Position numbers and translations under genes: made by a program. A stretch of 64,000 nucleotides of DNA from an uncultured Crocinitomix sp. (GTDB taxonomy: Bacteria; Bacteroidota; Bacteroidia; Flavobacteriales_D; Crocinitomicaceae), in the NCBI GenBank assembly GCA_937136425.1, contig CAKZON010000020.1:208095-272094 (forward strand), written 5' to 3'. Below the pieces are notes generated by a model. The model was not told where the DNA came from, ran no database searches, and worked only from the letters and a program-made list of their open reading frames with translations. This document shows positions 1 through 8,484 of this stretch, one piece after another. The number at the start of each line of letters is the position of its first letter. The first letter of the stretch is position 1.

Positions 1-233
1 ACAGGCAAATTAATTCCAACCTCAAACCCTGACCAATAAGTCAAATCGTCACTACTATATTTATTGTGATGATCATCTCTATCGTCTCCTCCTGTTTCAA
101 TCATAGTGGTGTCACCACCAATGATTATAATTTCTTTTGTTCCAATTTTAAATCGAGTTGTATCAGGTTCTTCCTGCGCAATTCCCGCAGTTCCTGCGAA
201 GATGGTTAATGCTATTAGTAATAATCGTTTCAT
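1..233 (-). CDS. Secreted or outer-membrane protein, N-terminal part only
   Basis: The reading frame starts at the ATG at 233 and runs off the left edge, so only about 77 residues are visible. It begins MKRLLLIALTIFAG and shows a typical signal peptide ending near AGIAQ, followed by a short acidic stretch (GGDDRDDHHNKYSSDD) and the start of a segment, YWSGFEVGINLP, of the kind that opens outer-membrane beta-barrels in this phylum. It lies directly downstream of the ECF sigma factor and anti-sigma genes on the same strand, a common arrangement in Flavobacteriales, so co-regulation is likely but inferred. The barrel assignment cannot be confirmed from this fragment. Confidence 0.6.
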   Translation of the reverse strand, partial: MKRLLLIALTIFAGTAGIAQEEPDTTRFKIGTKEIIIIGGDTTMIETGGDDRDDHHNKYSSDDLTYWSGFEVGINLP

Positions 234-389
234 ATCTTAACTTTTAAATTTTCCGTGTGTTGCCGAAGCGTTAACGGTGGTTCAGTTTTTCTTTTATTTA
301 ATCTGCAGAAATTTCTTTTTTCGGAATCAAACAATGGTTTTTGTTTGTGTTCATTAGTGGGACGGAACAAGTATTTAATTTGTTACAGC

Positions 390-1418
390 TTAACGTGATT
401 TTTTTCGTTCAAATTCAAATTTTCCCACTTTAAAGCTATAAGCCACGTAGTCATTAGAAGCTGTACTACGGTCTCTTGTGAATTTAACATCTCTGTTTAC
501 AATATTTGCAGCAGCATCTGTCACAATTTTATATGGCTCTTCAGTTTTTACAGATGCCAATGTTACATCTAGCTCTTCATCCTCAACCACCTCATCAATA
601 TCTGGGTTTGTTGGTTGCTTGTCTGGATCTTCCTCTACTACATCATCCTTTGGAGTTTCCCATTCAAACGGAATTGCAGTGGCAGTATCTATTACAACAG
701 GAGAATCTTCCATTGCAATATTATCGTCATTAATATCTGGTAGTATTTGCTTGTTTTGACGTGGTGGATTATTTAAATTCTGTCCATCTTCAACAACAAC
801 ATCAGCCTCATCATTCAATACTCTTGTTTTGTCAAAATCAAACATTGATTTGATTCGAGCATCAGATGCAAAAATAGTACTAGGTTCATCTGTATTTACA
901 ACATCCTGTCCATCCCAATTTTTAAATGCAACCGTTAATAAAACAATTCCTACTGCTGCAATTGCCCCAATGCGTGTAATTAATGGCAATGAAATAACAA
1001 GTCCTGTTTTAACTTTTAGTTTTTGCTTTTCAGGATAACGAATTCCAGTATCAGGTTGTAGCACTGTTGCTTTATAATAAGCAAACGTTTCTTCTAAATT
1101 ATTTGCAGCTACATAAGTTGCTAATTGAGCATCATGCTCAGGTGATAATTGCCCTTCAACAGAAGCAATCATAATATCATCAACAGTGTTTGCAGTTAAA
1201 ATCAATTCTGCTTCGTCAATTTTTAATTGGGCTTTTCCATCATAAGTAACAGGTTCAGGATTCAATTCAAATAGACCAAAATCTTCTTCCATTTCGGCCT
1301 TTAATTCAGGATGTAATTCTAAAAAAGCAAACAAATCGTGTTTCTCTTCCGCACTCAAAGTTCCTTCCATTAAATCTAGGAAGTACGCTTCGTAATTATT
1401 TAAATCTATCTTCTCCAT
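390..1418 (-). CDS. Anti-sigma-factor-like single-pass membrane protein
   Basis: A 342-residue protein with a cytoplasmic N-terminal half of acidic helices (LNNYEAYFLDLMEGTLSAEE, typical of Bacteroidota anti-sigma and zinc-finger-less regulator proteins), one membrane helix near residues 148-165 (ITRIGAIAAVGIVLLTVAF) and a long, acidic, low-complexity periplasmic part. It begins 36 bases after the stop of the ECF sigma gene, which points to the usual sigma/anti-sigma operon. No zinc-binding HxxxCxxC motif is seen, so binding to the sigma factor is inferred from gene order and topology, not from a recognised domain. Confidence 0.6.
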   Translation of the reverse strand: MEKIDLNNYEAYFLDLMEGTLSAEEKHDLFAFLELHPELKAEMEEDFGLFELNPEPVTYDGKAQLKIDEAELILTANTVDDIMIASVEGQLSPEHDAQLATYVAANNLEETFAYYKATVLQPDTGIRYPEKQKLKVKTGLVISLPLITRIGAIAAVGIVLLTVAFKNWDGQDVVNTDEPSTIFASDARIKSMFDFDKTRVLNDEADVVVEDGQNLNNPPRQNKQILPDINDDNIAMEDSPVVIDTATAIPFEWETPKDDVVEEDPDKQPTNPDIDEVVEDEELDVTLASVKTEEPYKIVTDAAANIVNRDVKFTRDRSTASNDYVAYSFKVGKFEFERKKSR

Positions 1419-1454
1419 TTCGCTTTTTATCTTTTCCTCAATCTTGCTTTCGCA

Positions 1455-1943
1455 TTAATCCAACACTGCTTCTATACTCACTAATATTTCTTTTAATTTT
1501 TTTCTTGCTCTAAAGATATAAACCTTTACTTGGCTTTCTTTTAGATTTGTTATTTCTCCAATTTCATCATATGCATACCCTTCATAGTCTCTCAACAAAA
1601 CCACAGTTCGTTGAATTTCTGGTAATTGATCTAGGGCTTCGTGCAATTGTGTTTGAAGATCCAAATTTTTAATTGGACTCTGGCTGTATTGTTTATCAAT
1701 ACTTGTCTCATCATCCATGTACTTTTCTTTTCTCACCAAATCTATTAATGTATGGTGGGCAGTTGTAAAAAAGTACGATCGCGCCTTCGAAAAATCAACT
1801 CCTTCTCGTTTCACCCAAACCTTAGCAAATGTTTCTTGCACAATGTCCTTTGCTGCATCCACATTTTTAATGTGTTTCAACACAAACCGATAAATATTAT
1901 CAGCATAATTGTCAACGCAGTTATTGTACTCTTTAGTTGTCAT
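1455..1943 (-). CDS. ECF-type RNA polymerase sigma-70 factor
   Basis: The 162-residue protein has the two expected sigma domains. Region 2 covers roughly residues 8-55, with DIVQETFAKVWVKR as the core -10 recognition helix. Region 4 covers about residues 100-155, with LPEIQRTVVLLRDYEGY followed by an HTH (YDEIGEITNLKESQVKVYIFRARKKL). The length is standard for ECF factors. The start MTTKEYNNCVDNYADNIYRF fits the family without extension. It is the first gene of a minus-strand unit with the anti-sigma-like protein and a secreted protein, so it probably directs a cell-envelope response. The target promoters cannot be read from this window. Confidence 0.9.
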   Translation of the reverse strand: MTTKEYNNCVDNYADNIYRFVLKHIKNVDAAKDIVQETFAKVWVKREGVDFSKARSYFFTTAHHTLIDLVRKEKYMDDETSIDKQYSQSPIKNLDLQTQLHEALDQLPEIQRTVVLLRDYEGYAYDEIGEITNLKESQVKVYIFRARKKLKEILVSIEAVLD

Positions 1944-2061
1944 TTTTCTTAGGTCTCAATTGTGGGACGCCTTATTAATCTAAAAGTTACAGCTAAACTA
2001 AACTTTTTCACAAGTTTTTCCTAACGATTTGCTTTTTAGACAATTAGACTAAATAATTATC

Positions 2062-2415
2062 TTACTGCAAATTGAATTTAATTGGCAATAAAAATCGAGT
2101 TCCCTCAATAAAACCATTTGAATATAAATGTTCAATTGGCATTTCTTGAATCATTTCAATTGCTTTTTCATTTAATGATTCTGACACTTGAGATTCAACT
2201 ATAATATTTTTCATATCTCCATATTCATCAATTTCGAATGAAACCATAACCACACCTTCTTCCATTTCAGAAACAGATTGATTAGGATAAGAAACAAATT
2301 CTTTTGTCCATTTTTCAAATGATCTTTTTGCAGGATCAATTCCATGGTTTTCATTTCCTGCGAATGACGTTAAGTTAAAAACGACGAATAATGTAAGGGC
2401 AAATATATTTTTCAT
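2062..2415 (-). CDS. Small periplasmic TonB C-terminal-like protein
   Basis: A 117-residue protein with a signal peptide (MKNIFALTLFVVFNLTSFAG) instead of the membrane anchor of true TonB. Residues 33-115 resemble a TonB C-terminal fold: EGVVMVSFEIDEYGDMKNIIVESQVSES and a final strand GTRFLLPIKFNLQ. Proteins like this are common in Bacteroidota and are not necessarily energy transducers, because the ExbD-contacting membrane helix and proline-rich linker are missing. It stands alone between the sigma-factor operon and a small plus-strand gene. Function unknown beyond a probable protein-protein interaction in the periplasm. Confidence 0.65.
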   Translation of the reverse strand: MKNIFALTLFVVFNLTSFAGNENHGIDPAKRSFEKWTKEFVSYPNQSVSEMEEGVVMVSFEIDEYGDMKNIIVESQVSESLNEKAIEMIQEMPIEHLYSNGFIEGTRFLLPIKFNLQ

Positions 2416-2675
2416 TTTACTAATTTTTAATTGGTTTGATATTAGGACACGAATTCACGTACATTTGTTACACCAAATCAAAAAAACATTTCAAAACGCT
2501 GCCAAACAGCTACTTATCAACTGTTATTTTTAATTTATAATTGATTCTTAAAATATTTATTCACATTTTTTTGGGGGAAAGTAAGCAGCTGCCTGTAATA
2601 ATAGCAAGTAAGTAGTATCGGATAAAACATGAAACAATTATCTGAACTAGATTTTAAACCTCAAAATACAATGCT

Positions 2676-2831
2676 ATGAATATTACAAACTCAGCAAACG
2701 GAAAAGTCAACGCAATAGCACTAGAAGTAATGCAAGCTGTTAATTCAGAAAGAGAAGACCATACTAAAACAATGGAACTTTTAAAAAACTTGCAATTAGC
2801 CATTCAAGAAACTAGAAAAAAGGCCTCATAA
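2676..2831 (+). CDS. Small hypothetical protein, 51 residues
   Basis: Reading from the ATG at 2676 gives a 51-residue protein beginning MNITNSANGKVNAIALEV and ending QLAIQETRKKAS. It is predicted to be almost entirely helical and amphipathic, with leucines spaced as in a short coiled coil (MELLKNLQLAI). It lies in the gap between the TonB-like gene and the response regulator, which is convergent with it. No family is recognised. Its length, ATG start and helix pattern suggest a real gene, but conservation would have to decide it. Confidence 0.45.
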   Translation: MNITNSANGKVNAIALEVMQAVNSEREDHTKTMELLKNLQLAIQETRKKAS

Positions 2832-2872
2832 TTCCTTTACTGCACCATAGATTACATTAGGTATTTGCTTCA

Positions 2873-3526
2873 TTATACCTGAAGCAAGCCTTTTTTAATC
2901 GCTTTCAATATTAAACCGGCAGAATTTTTAACGCCCATTTTCATTAATAAGTTTTTGCGATACCCTTCAATAGTTCGCTCACTCAAGAATAGTTTTTCTG
3001 CAATTTCAGCCGTTGTAAATTCTTGAGAAATTAATTCCAATACTTCTTTTTCTCGATTAGTTAAATTAATTCCAACTCCTACCTCAGGAATTGTTTTAGA
3101 TTTATTCTTCAATCCTTTTAGCATAGCCTCAGCTATTCTTGGATTAAAATAAAAGCCTTGCAAATGCACTTTATTTATTGCTTCTGAAAGTTCACTTTGA
3201 TTGGTGTCTTTTAATAAATAGCCATGCGCACCTATTTCCATCATGTAAGAGATCATTCGATCCTCTTTGTGCATAGTTAAAATAATGATTTTTATTTCAG
3301 GAAACTCTTTTGAAAGTTTGATAGTTGCGTCCATTCCGTTGCCATTTTCCATATCAAGATCTAGCAATAGTACATTGGGCACCGCATGTTTTAATTGATC
3401 AAATAACTGACTTCCGCTTGTAGCCTCCAATACCAACTCAACATTTTGCACATTTCCTAAAAGTGATTTTAAGCCCTCCCGAAACAGGTTATGATCATCC
3501 ACCAATCCAATTTTTATTGTGTCCAT
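2873..3526 (-). CDS. LuxR/NarL-family response regulator
   Basis: A 217-residue two-domain regulator. Residues 4-120 are a receiver with the acidic pair D10-D11, the likely phosphorylated aspartate D56 (LLLDLDMENGNGMD) and the conserved lysine in LLKDTN. Residues 150-215 are a GerE/LuxR helix-turn-helix (LTNREKEVLELISQEF, then TAEIAEKLFLSERTIEGYRK). The gene follows the histidine kinase gene by only five bases, so the two form a cognate pair. The upstream seven-helix protein may feed the input signal. Targets are not visible. Confidence 0.92.
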   Translation of the reverse strand: MDTIKIGLVDDHNLFREGLKSLLGNVQNVELVLEATSGSQLFDQLKHAVPNVLLLDLDMENGNGMDATIKLSKEFPEIKIIILTMHKEDRMISYMMEIGAHGYLLKDTNQSELSEAINKVHLQGFYFNPRIAEAMLKGLKNKSKTIPEVGVGINLTNREKEVLELISQEFTTAEIAEKLFLSERTIEGYRKNLLMKMGVKNSAGLILKAIKKGLLQV

Positions 3527-3531
3527 TTCTG

Positions 3532-4332
3532 TTAATTATTTATTGCTGTATGATTTGGAAATTCTATTTCAATTTCCGTTCCTTTAGTAACCTTATTAAA
3601 AACGATTGCACCACTTAAAATGGATACTCGGCTTTCTATGTTTTTTAAACCAATTCCTTTTTTATGCTTTAGTTTAATATGATTAATCCCCTTTCCGTTA
3701 TCATAATAATACAGCTTGTTTGCATTGTCAATTGTCTTTAATTCTAATTTAACCTCAGTTGCTTGCGCATGTTTTAAGGCATTATTCAACAATTCTTGCA
3801 CAATGCGGTAAAGGTTTAGCTCTTTTTGTTTATGCTCCAATTGAACAGATTCATATTTGAATGTCACCAGTAATTTTCCTGCATCATTAATAGTAGACAC
3901 CAAATTTTCAATCCCCTCAATTAGTCCTAATTTTTCCAAAATCACTGGGCGTAAGTCTTGCGATATTCGGCGGGTGTTTTGAATCATATCATCAAAAAGC
4001 AAATTCATTTTATCCGTTACCACATTCAAGTCTGTATTACTTAGCTCTGCATTAATTTGACCTGCATATAGTTTGGTAGTTGTTAACATTGCACCAATTT
4101 CATCATGCAACTCTTTGGCTATCCTATTTCGTTCGGCTTCTTGACTATTTATGGTGTTTTTTAAAAGATCCCGTTGATATTCCTCCGCATCTTTTTGTCG
4201 TGCTTTTTGTTGTGCCAACAACCTACGCTGATACTTAACAAAGAAAAGTATAACAAAAACTGACAATAAAAAGACTATTGCCATACTCACGATAAAAACT
4301 TGCAAGGCTATTCCGTTTTGGGTTGAATCCAT
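3532..4332 (-). CDS. HisKA_3-type sensor histidine kinase
   Basis: One N-terminal membrane helix (residues 8-32), a short coiled linker, then a HisKA_3 dimerisation helix with the phospho-acceptor H76 in RNRIAKELHDEIG, and a HATPase domain at the C-terminus (N box ELLNNALKHAQA, G box DNGKGIN, KGIGLKNIESR). I chose the ATG at 4332 because the upstream in-frame start at 4353 would add only seven residues before the membrane helix. It overlaps the end of the preceding membrane-protein gene by 25 bases, indicating translational coupling. With only one helix and no periplasmic sensor domain, it probably relies on that membrane protein for sensing. The partner is the LuxR-type regulator just downstream. 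Confidence 0.88.
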   Translation of the reverse strand: MDSTQNGIALQVFIVSMAIVFLLSVFVILFFVKYQRRLLAQQKARQKDAEEYQRDLLKNTINSQEAERNRIAKELHDEIGAMLTTTKLYAGQINAELSNTDLNVVTDKMNLLFDDMIQNTRRISQDLRPVILEKLGLIEGIENLVSTINDAGKLLVTFKYESVQLEHKQKELNLYRIVQELLNNALKHAQATEVKLELKTIDNANKLYYYDNGKGINHIKLKHKKGIGLKNIESRVSILSGAIVFNKVTKGTEIEIEFPNHTAINN

Positions 4333-4955
4333 AAAGCGTATGTGTAAAAGCAAAATAATATAATATTGACAATGGCATGAATGCTCCAGATTGTATGTCT
4401 ATTTTCAAAAACAAAAAGCTCATAACTTGTTATGAAAAACAGCGCCAAATTAGTTGTGTAATAAAGAGTCATACCTGCTCCAATCCAAAACATTGGAACT
4501 ATATGCAACGGTTGTAAACTCTCTTTTTGCAAGAGGGAAGAAAAATAAATGAATACTAAAACAATAATTATAAGTGAAGATGCTGTTGTGACATTTGAAT
4601 TAAATGAAAAGACATCTTGCACCCAAATGGCATTTGCAATGGCGAATCCAAAAAATGTAATTATTAATAAATTGAAGATTTTATTACTCAGTAAATTGTT
4701 CAATTCAAGCTTAAAAATTCGTAAAATCATATAAAACTCTAGTACCGCATAAATATGATAGACAGGATTATTATTAAGCTGTTGCAGCCACATTACATTT
4801 GCCGTAATTTCAGTTACAAAAACCAAAACAATCAAGGTAGTAAGTCTTCGTTGAGTAGGAATTAACCTCCGAAATATGAAAAGAAAAAGTACAAGGGGTA
4901 TTAAAGATATGAATGTTGAGGCATGGCCTAAATACCAAAAGAATGTGTAATCCAC
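4308..4955 (-). CDS. Seven-helix membrane protein, possible sensor for the adjacent kinase
   Basis: A 215-residue, very hydrophobic protein in which I count seven membrane segments, near residues 8-30, 38-60, 66-82, 93-113, 122-141, 150-176 and 187-208. No enzymatic motif is evident. It is the second of four tightly linked minus-strand genes (gap of six bases before it, 25-base overlap with the kinase after it). A kinase with only a single helix next to a separate seven-helix protein suggests that this protein is the receptor part of the system. That role is inferred from position and topology. It could also be an unrelated membrane protein carried in the operon. Confidence 0.6.
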   Translation of the reverse strand: MDYTFFWYLGHASTFISLIPLVLFLFIFRRLIPTQRRLTTLIVLVFVTEITANVMWLQQLNNNPVYHIYAVLEFYMILRIFKLELNNLLSNKIFNLLIITFFGFAIANAIWVQDVFSFNSNVTTASSLIIIVLVFIYFSSLLQKESLQPLHIVPMFWIGAGMTLYYTTNLALFFITSYELFVFENRHTIWSIHAIVNIILFCFYTYALWIQPKTE

Positions 4956-4961
4956 ACCCTA

Positions 4962-5702
4962 TTAGTTTCTAGATCTGGGATAACAAGTAGGTGGGCACGG
5001 CATTGAGTATTCAAGCAACACTTCCCCCCTCAAACAATTAGCACTTCCTGATGCTCGATACGAATTAATCGTTTCTTTTGGCAATTTAAATCCTAAAACG
5101 GGTGTAAATGAAATTGTTTCTTTGTTTGGGAATTTGTTTAGATCCAAACCTGCATAAATCTTAACATCCAAAATATTATGAGAACAATCCTCTAACATTT
5201 TATCAATAAACGTGGTCATTGCGTCTCCAATCAAAAAATAATGTACTCGCTCAAGCACGTTTTGGTTCTTAGCAATAAATAAATCATCAATTAAATGATT
5301 ATCTACCTCATCCCAATTGGTTGCAATCATCTGTTTAAAGATAGGCGGAACAATAGCGGTATTTGGCAAATGAATTTCAGGGTTTGGCTTTTCAAAAGGA
5401 TTTAGTTTAAAATTAGTGGGATCTGACTCGCCATGATAAACCGACATATACATGCAAGAAGTAAACGTATTTATGTTTACGGCTCCCTCTAAAGCCATGT
5501 GCATTTCAATTCGCGTAATCTTATCATCTCTCACAATACGATTAAATTCTGTAAGCTCTTCTGCATCATCCAATTGGTATTCGCTGAGCCGCTTTTGTTG
5601 CCCCTCTTCTACCTTTAAATAGTGGAAGTGATCTGCTAAACTGAGAATGGGTTCCATTTTCCAGTTATGGGTATGCAATGTAAAGTGATTGTTTTGAGAC
5701 AT
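4962..5702 (-). CDS. Hypothetical soluble protein heading the two-component operon
   Basis: A 246-residue protein with no signal peptide or membrane helix and no family I recognise. It opens MSQNNHFTLHTHNWKMEP and contains mixed alpha/beta sequence with several acidic stretches (DDAEELTEFN, NWDEVDNHLIDDLF). The C-terminus is rich in cysteine and proline (CLRGEVLLEYSMPCPPTCYP), with three Cys in the last 25 residues that could bind metal or form disulphides. It is followed after six bases by the seven-helix membrane protein, so it is probably co-transcribed with the kinase and regulator. Whether it acts in signalling is unknown. Confidence 0.6.
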   Translation of the reverse strand: MSQNNHFTLHTHNWKMEPILSLADHFHYLKVEEGQQKRLSEYQLDDAEELTEFNRIVRDDKITRIEMHMALEGAVNINTFTSCMYMSVYHGESDPTNFKLNPFEKPNPEIHLPNTAIVPPIFKQMIATNWDEVDNHLIDDLFIAKNQNVLERVHYFLIGDAMTTFIDKMLEDCSHNILDVKIYAGLDLNKFPNKETISFTPVLGFKLPKETINSYRASGSANCLRGEVLLEYSMPCPPTCYPRSRN

Positions 5703-5752
5703 GCTTTTGGGTTTTTAGGTTAAACGATCATCTAATAATAGTGAAAATTTTG

Positions 5753-5798
5753 CAGACCCGTATTTTCCACATACTGGAATTCACGTAATTATGGTCTG
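5753..5798. promoter_or_regulatory. Long imperfect hairpin between divergent genes
   Basis: CAGACC at 5753-5758 is matched by GGTCTG at 5793-5798, with some further pairing inside (GTATT against AATTAT). On the plus strand the right arm is followed by TTTTTAGG. It lies in the 196-base divergent gap between 4962-5702 and 5899-6390, so it could be an operator, a leader structure of the plus-strand gene or chance. No protein binding site is identified. Confidence 0.25.
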
Positions 5799-5898
5799 TT
5801 TTTAGGCTTTCATTCTCGCGACATTTGCCTTGTTGATCAACCCAAGGTGTTCTCCGAAAAGCCTTTAAAAGAGTAGGATTTTATTCTAAATCAAAAAA

Positions 5899-6390
5899 AT
5901 GACAACTAAAAATCAAGTAAACGAAGCAGTTGAACTTAGTGCAGCTGAAATTGCTAACTATCAAAAAATAGCAGAGGAAGAATTTATCAAAGTACAGCAA
6001 AAAATGCTACCAGAAGACGCAAGCAATTCGAAAATTAAAGCCCCTTTTCCGTTTGGTGCAACTTTCACAATTGGTGGGGCTGGATATTTTACATTGCATT
6101 CATCAACTCCACTAGAATTTACAAATGGAGTTCAATTGAACTTTAAAGGAGAAGGTGGAGGAATTATCATTGGCGGAGGAGTATATGCGGGTGCTGGATT
6201 CTTCCTTGTTGATCCTAAATCACTTCCTCAAAAACGTGTTGGTTTTCATGTTGTTGCTGGCCCTGGAATTCTAGCACCATTAATCATCACTTGGCTTTAC
6301 AATAATCGTCCAATAGGCTCTTTTGCTGGTGCTGGGGCTGCTGCTTTTGTCGGAACTGGTGGTGGGCCAGGAACATTTACACATGTATAA
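5899..6390 (+). CDS. Glycine-rich hypothetical protein upstream of PLP decarboxylase
   Basis: A 163-residue protein without a signal peptide. Residues 1-45 form a charged helical region (ELSAAEIANYQKIAEEEF). From residue 50 on it becomes glycine- and alanine-rich with beta-strand character (FGATFTIGGAGYFTLH, GGGIIIGGGVYAGAGFF, GAGAAAFVGTGGGPGTFTHV). The composition resembles small beta-barrel or pore/adhesin-like proteins, but no family is recognised. It is followed by its own terminator and then, 87 bases after its stop, by a PLP decarboxylase gene on the same strand. A functional link with the decarboxylase is possible but rests only on adjacency. Confidence 0.65.
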   Translation: MTTKNQVNEAVELSAAEIANYQKIAEEEFIKVQQKMLPEDASNSKIKAPFPFGATFTIGGAGYFTLHSSTPLEFTNGVQLNFKGEGGGIIIGGGVYAGAGFFLVDPKSLPQKRVGFHVVAGPGILAPLIITWLYNNRPIGSFAGAGAAAFVGTGGGPGTFTHV

Positions 6391-6407
6391 TTCAATTTAC
6401 AACGAAG

Positions 6408-6442
6408 AAAGAGGTTGTTCTCACAAAGAATTACCTCTTTTT
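6408..6442 (+). terminator. Rho-independent terminator
   Basis: AAAGAGGT at 6408-6415 pairs with ACCTCTTT beginning at 6433, followed by more T residues. The hairpin lies 18 bases after the stop of the glycine-rich gene and before the decarboxylase, so the two genes are probably separate or only partly co-transcribed. Confidence 0.6.
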
Positions 6443-6476
6443 AACCTCCATTTAAATCAAACAAAAACTTATTATT

Positions 6477-8381
6477 ATGAATGAACTGATTTTACAAGTT
6501 GATGAAGTTGAATTATACCTCATCAAAACCAATCCAGCCAAGTTACACATTAGTGCTAAGGGAACAACCACCAGCATGAACTGGGAAAATGCAGAGTTAT
6601 TATTATCCAAAGCACTTCCAGTTGATGGGATATACGAATTTGAATTTAGGGCAACTCCACCAGGAATAATACGCCCCGTTTTATCGCCAATTGAAGCCGA
6701 GTATTTATTTGACGTTTTGCCTGAAGATTTAATTGGTGTGCGTATAATTAGCCAAACCAATTCTATTGAAACGCCATTAGAAAAAGCAATTGAACAGGAT
6801 AGCGAAGAGAAAAGGCCGAGTGGTTATTGGACACCAAACAACATTGATTATCGTCTTTTTCAGCTTTCAAAAAATGCGCTACCTGAAAGACAACAACGCT
6901 TAGCTCTCCGCCAATTGTCCAGTTTTGTTGAAAACGGTAAAAAATTCTTTTTAGGTTTTCAAGCCACACAAAAATTGCAATTCAGTCACCTTAGCGAATA
7001 TTTAAACGTATCAGTTAATAATATTGGGGATTCATTTTCAAACCCAAACAAACCTGGAGTAGTTCCGCCAGACGGTTATTATACACTAAATTGTAAATGG
7101 ATGGAACGCGCCGTTTTGGACTATTATGCTGAACTATGGAATGCAAAATATCCGCGCCTTACTAAGGATGATGATCCTGGCGGAAAAGAATGGCCTGAAA
7201 CATATTGGGGATACATTGTTTCAATGGGCAGCACAGAAGGCAACTTACTTGCCATGCGAAATGGTAGAGATTATTTGAACGGAACTCGCTTAGAATATGA
7301 CGAAAAAAAAGCCAATGCAAAACGTTTAAGTGTAACTAATGATGCTTGTCCAGATGCACACTTCCTTGAATATTTAAATTACCAGGCACCAGAAAGCGAT
7401 AATGAGAATGAATATATTCCTGTCTTGATCTATTCAGAAGCAACACATTATTCTGTAAAAAAAATAGGTGAAGTATTACAAATTGATGATTTCAATAAAT
7501 TGGGTAAAAAGAAATATCCTGGCCAATGTCCTATTACCAGAGATGGCAAATGGACAAATGAACCTGCCCCAATAAATGCAGATGGAAGTATTGATTTAGA
7601 AGCATTAAAAAAGTTAGTAGATTTCTTTGCAGAGAAAAAACATCCGATTCTTATCAACTTCAATTACGGAACAACATGGACAGGTGCTTATGACAACGTA
7701 GGTGAAGCCATTAAAATTTTGGTGCCCATTCTTAAAAAGCACGGCATGTATGAACGTGAAGTAGTTTGGAAAGATGAGGATGGAAAAGAACATAAAAGTA
7801 TTCGAAATGGATTTTGGTTTCATGTGGATGGTGCCTTAGGTGCAGGTTATGTTCCATTTCTTAAATTAGGTGAAAACCCAGAGCAACCATCTATCTTTCC
7901 TGAATTCGATTTTAAACAAGAAATTCATTCCATTGCAATGAGCGGGCATAAATGGGCTGGGGCACCTTGGCCGTGCGGAATTTATATGACAAAGAATAAA
8001 TTCTTGATTTCTAATGATGTACCTAGTTATGTTGGCTCAATGGATTCAACATTAGCTGGATCTCGAAATTCATTCTCTGCAATGATTATGTGGGATTATT
8101 TATCAAAAACATCATACGCCAAACAAAGCCGAGAAATTCAGACGGCACTTGCATTGGTTGAACGCGTTTACAATCAACTTTCTCAAATTTATAAGCCAGG
8201 TGAAGTTAAAAAAGTACCCGGCTCGGTAATGATTCGTTTTCCAAAACCAAATATCGAGATTGTTAAAAAATATGCTTTGAGTTCTAAAGGAAATGAAGCT
8301 CATATTTTAATGATGCGAACGATAGATGAAAAGCAAATAAGCGCTTTACTTAAAGACTTACGAAAGTCGCTTAACAAATAG
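6477..8381 (+). CDS. Group II PLP-dependent amino-acid decarboxylase with N-terminal extension
   Basis: A 634-residue fold-type I PLP enzyme. The cofactor lysine is K492 in IAMSGHKWAGAP. The aspartate pairing with the pyridine nitrogen is D451 in FWFHVDGALGAGY. Further conserved features are the phosphate-contact SMGSTEGN and the NFNYGTTWTGAYDN segment. These match the group II decarboxylase family (histidine, glutamate, tyrosine/aromatic decarboxylases), closest in pattern to bacterial histidine-type enzymes. The product would be an amine plus CO2, but the substrate cannot be fixed from sequence alone. Residues 1-105 are an extra, unrecognised mostly beta domain before the usual catalytic core, which explains the length above the roughly 380-500 typical of the family. 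A terminator follows. Confidence 0.85.
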   Translation: MNELILQVDEVELYLIKTNPAKLHISAKGTTTSMNWENAELLLSKALPVDGIYEFEFRATPPGIIRPVLSPIEAEYLFDVLPEDLIGVRIISQTNSIETPLEKAIEQDSEEKRPSGYWTPNNIDYRLFQLSKNALPERQQRLALRQLSSFVENGKKFFLGFQATQKLQFSHLSEYLNVSVNNIGDSFSNPNKPGVVPPDGYYTLNCKWMERAVLDYYAELWNAKYPRLTKDDDPGGKEWPETYWGYIVSMGSTEGNLLAMRNGRDYLNGTRLEYDEKKANAKRLSVTNDACPDAHFLEYLNYQAPESDNENEYIPVLIYSEATHYSVKKIGEVLQIDDFNKLGKKKYPGQCPITRDGKWTNEPAPINADGSIDLEALKKLVDFFAEKKHPILINFNYGTTWTGAYDNVGEAIKILVPILKKHGMYEREVVWKDEDGKEHKSIRNGFWFHVDGALGAGYVPFLKLGENPEQPSIFPEFDFKQEIHSIAMSGHKWAGAPWPCGIYMTKNKFLISNDVPSYVGSMDSTLAGSRNSFSAMIMWDYLSKTSYAKQSREIQTALALVERVYNQLSQIYKPGEVKKVPGSVMIRFPKPNIEIVKKYALSSKGNEAHILMMRTIDEKQISALLKDLRKSLNK

Positions 8382-8396
8382 TAAAAGTCATTTTTT

Positions 8397-8428
8397 AAAA
8401 CCGTCTTGGATTATTCAAGGCGGTTTTT
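8397..8428 (+). terminator. Rho-independent terminator of decarboxylase gene
   Basis: AAAACCGTCTTG at 8397-8408 pairs (one G-T) with CAAGGCGGTTTT at 8416-8427 around a seven-base loop, and the right arm runs into a T tract. It starts 15 bases after the decarboxylase stop codon. Confidence 0.85.
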
Positions 8429-8484
8429 CACTTTTTTACTGATTAAATGGTTGCGACTAGGATGCAAATTCGAGCAATAATTCT

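Noticed and set aside
478..1038. Short plus-strand open frames opposite the anti-sigma gene
   Set aside because: They are shadows of the real minus-strand gene and show low-complexity Ser/Thr or Gln/Leu sequence.
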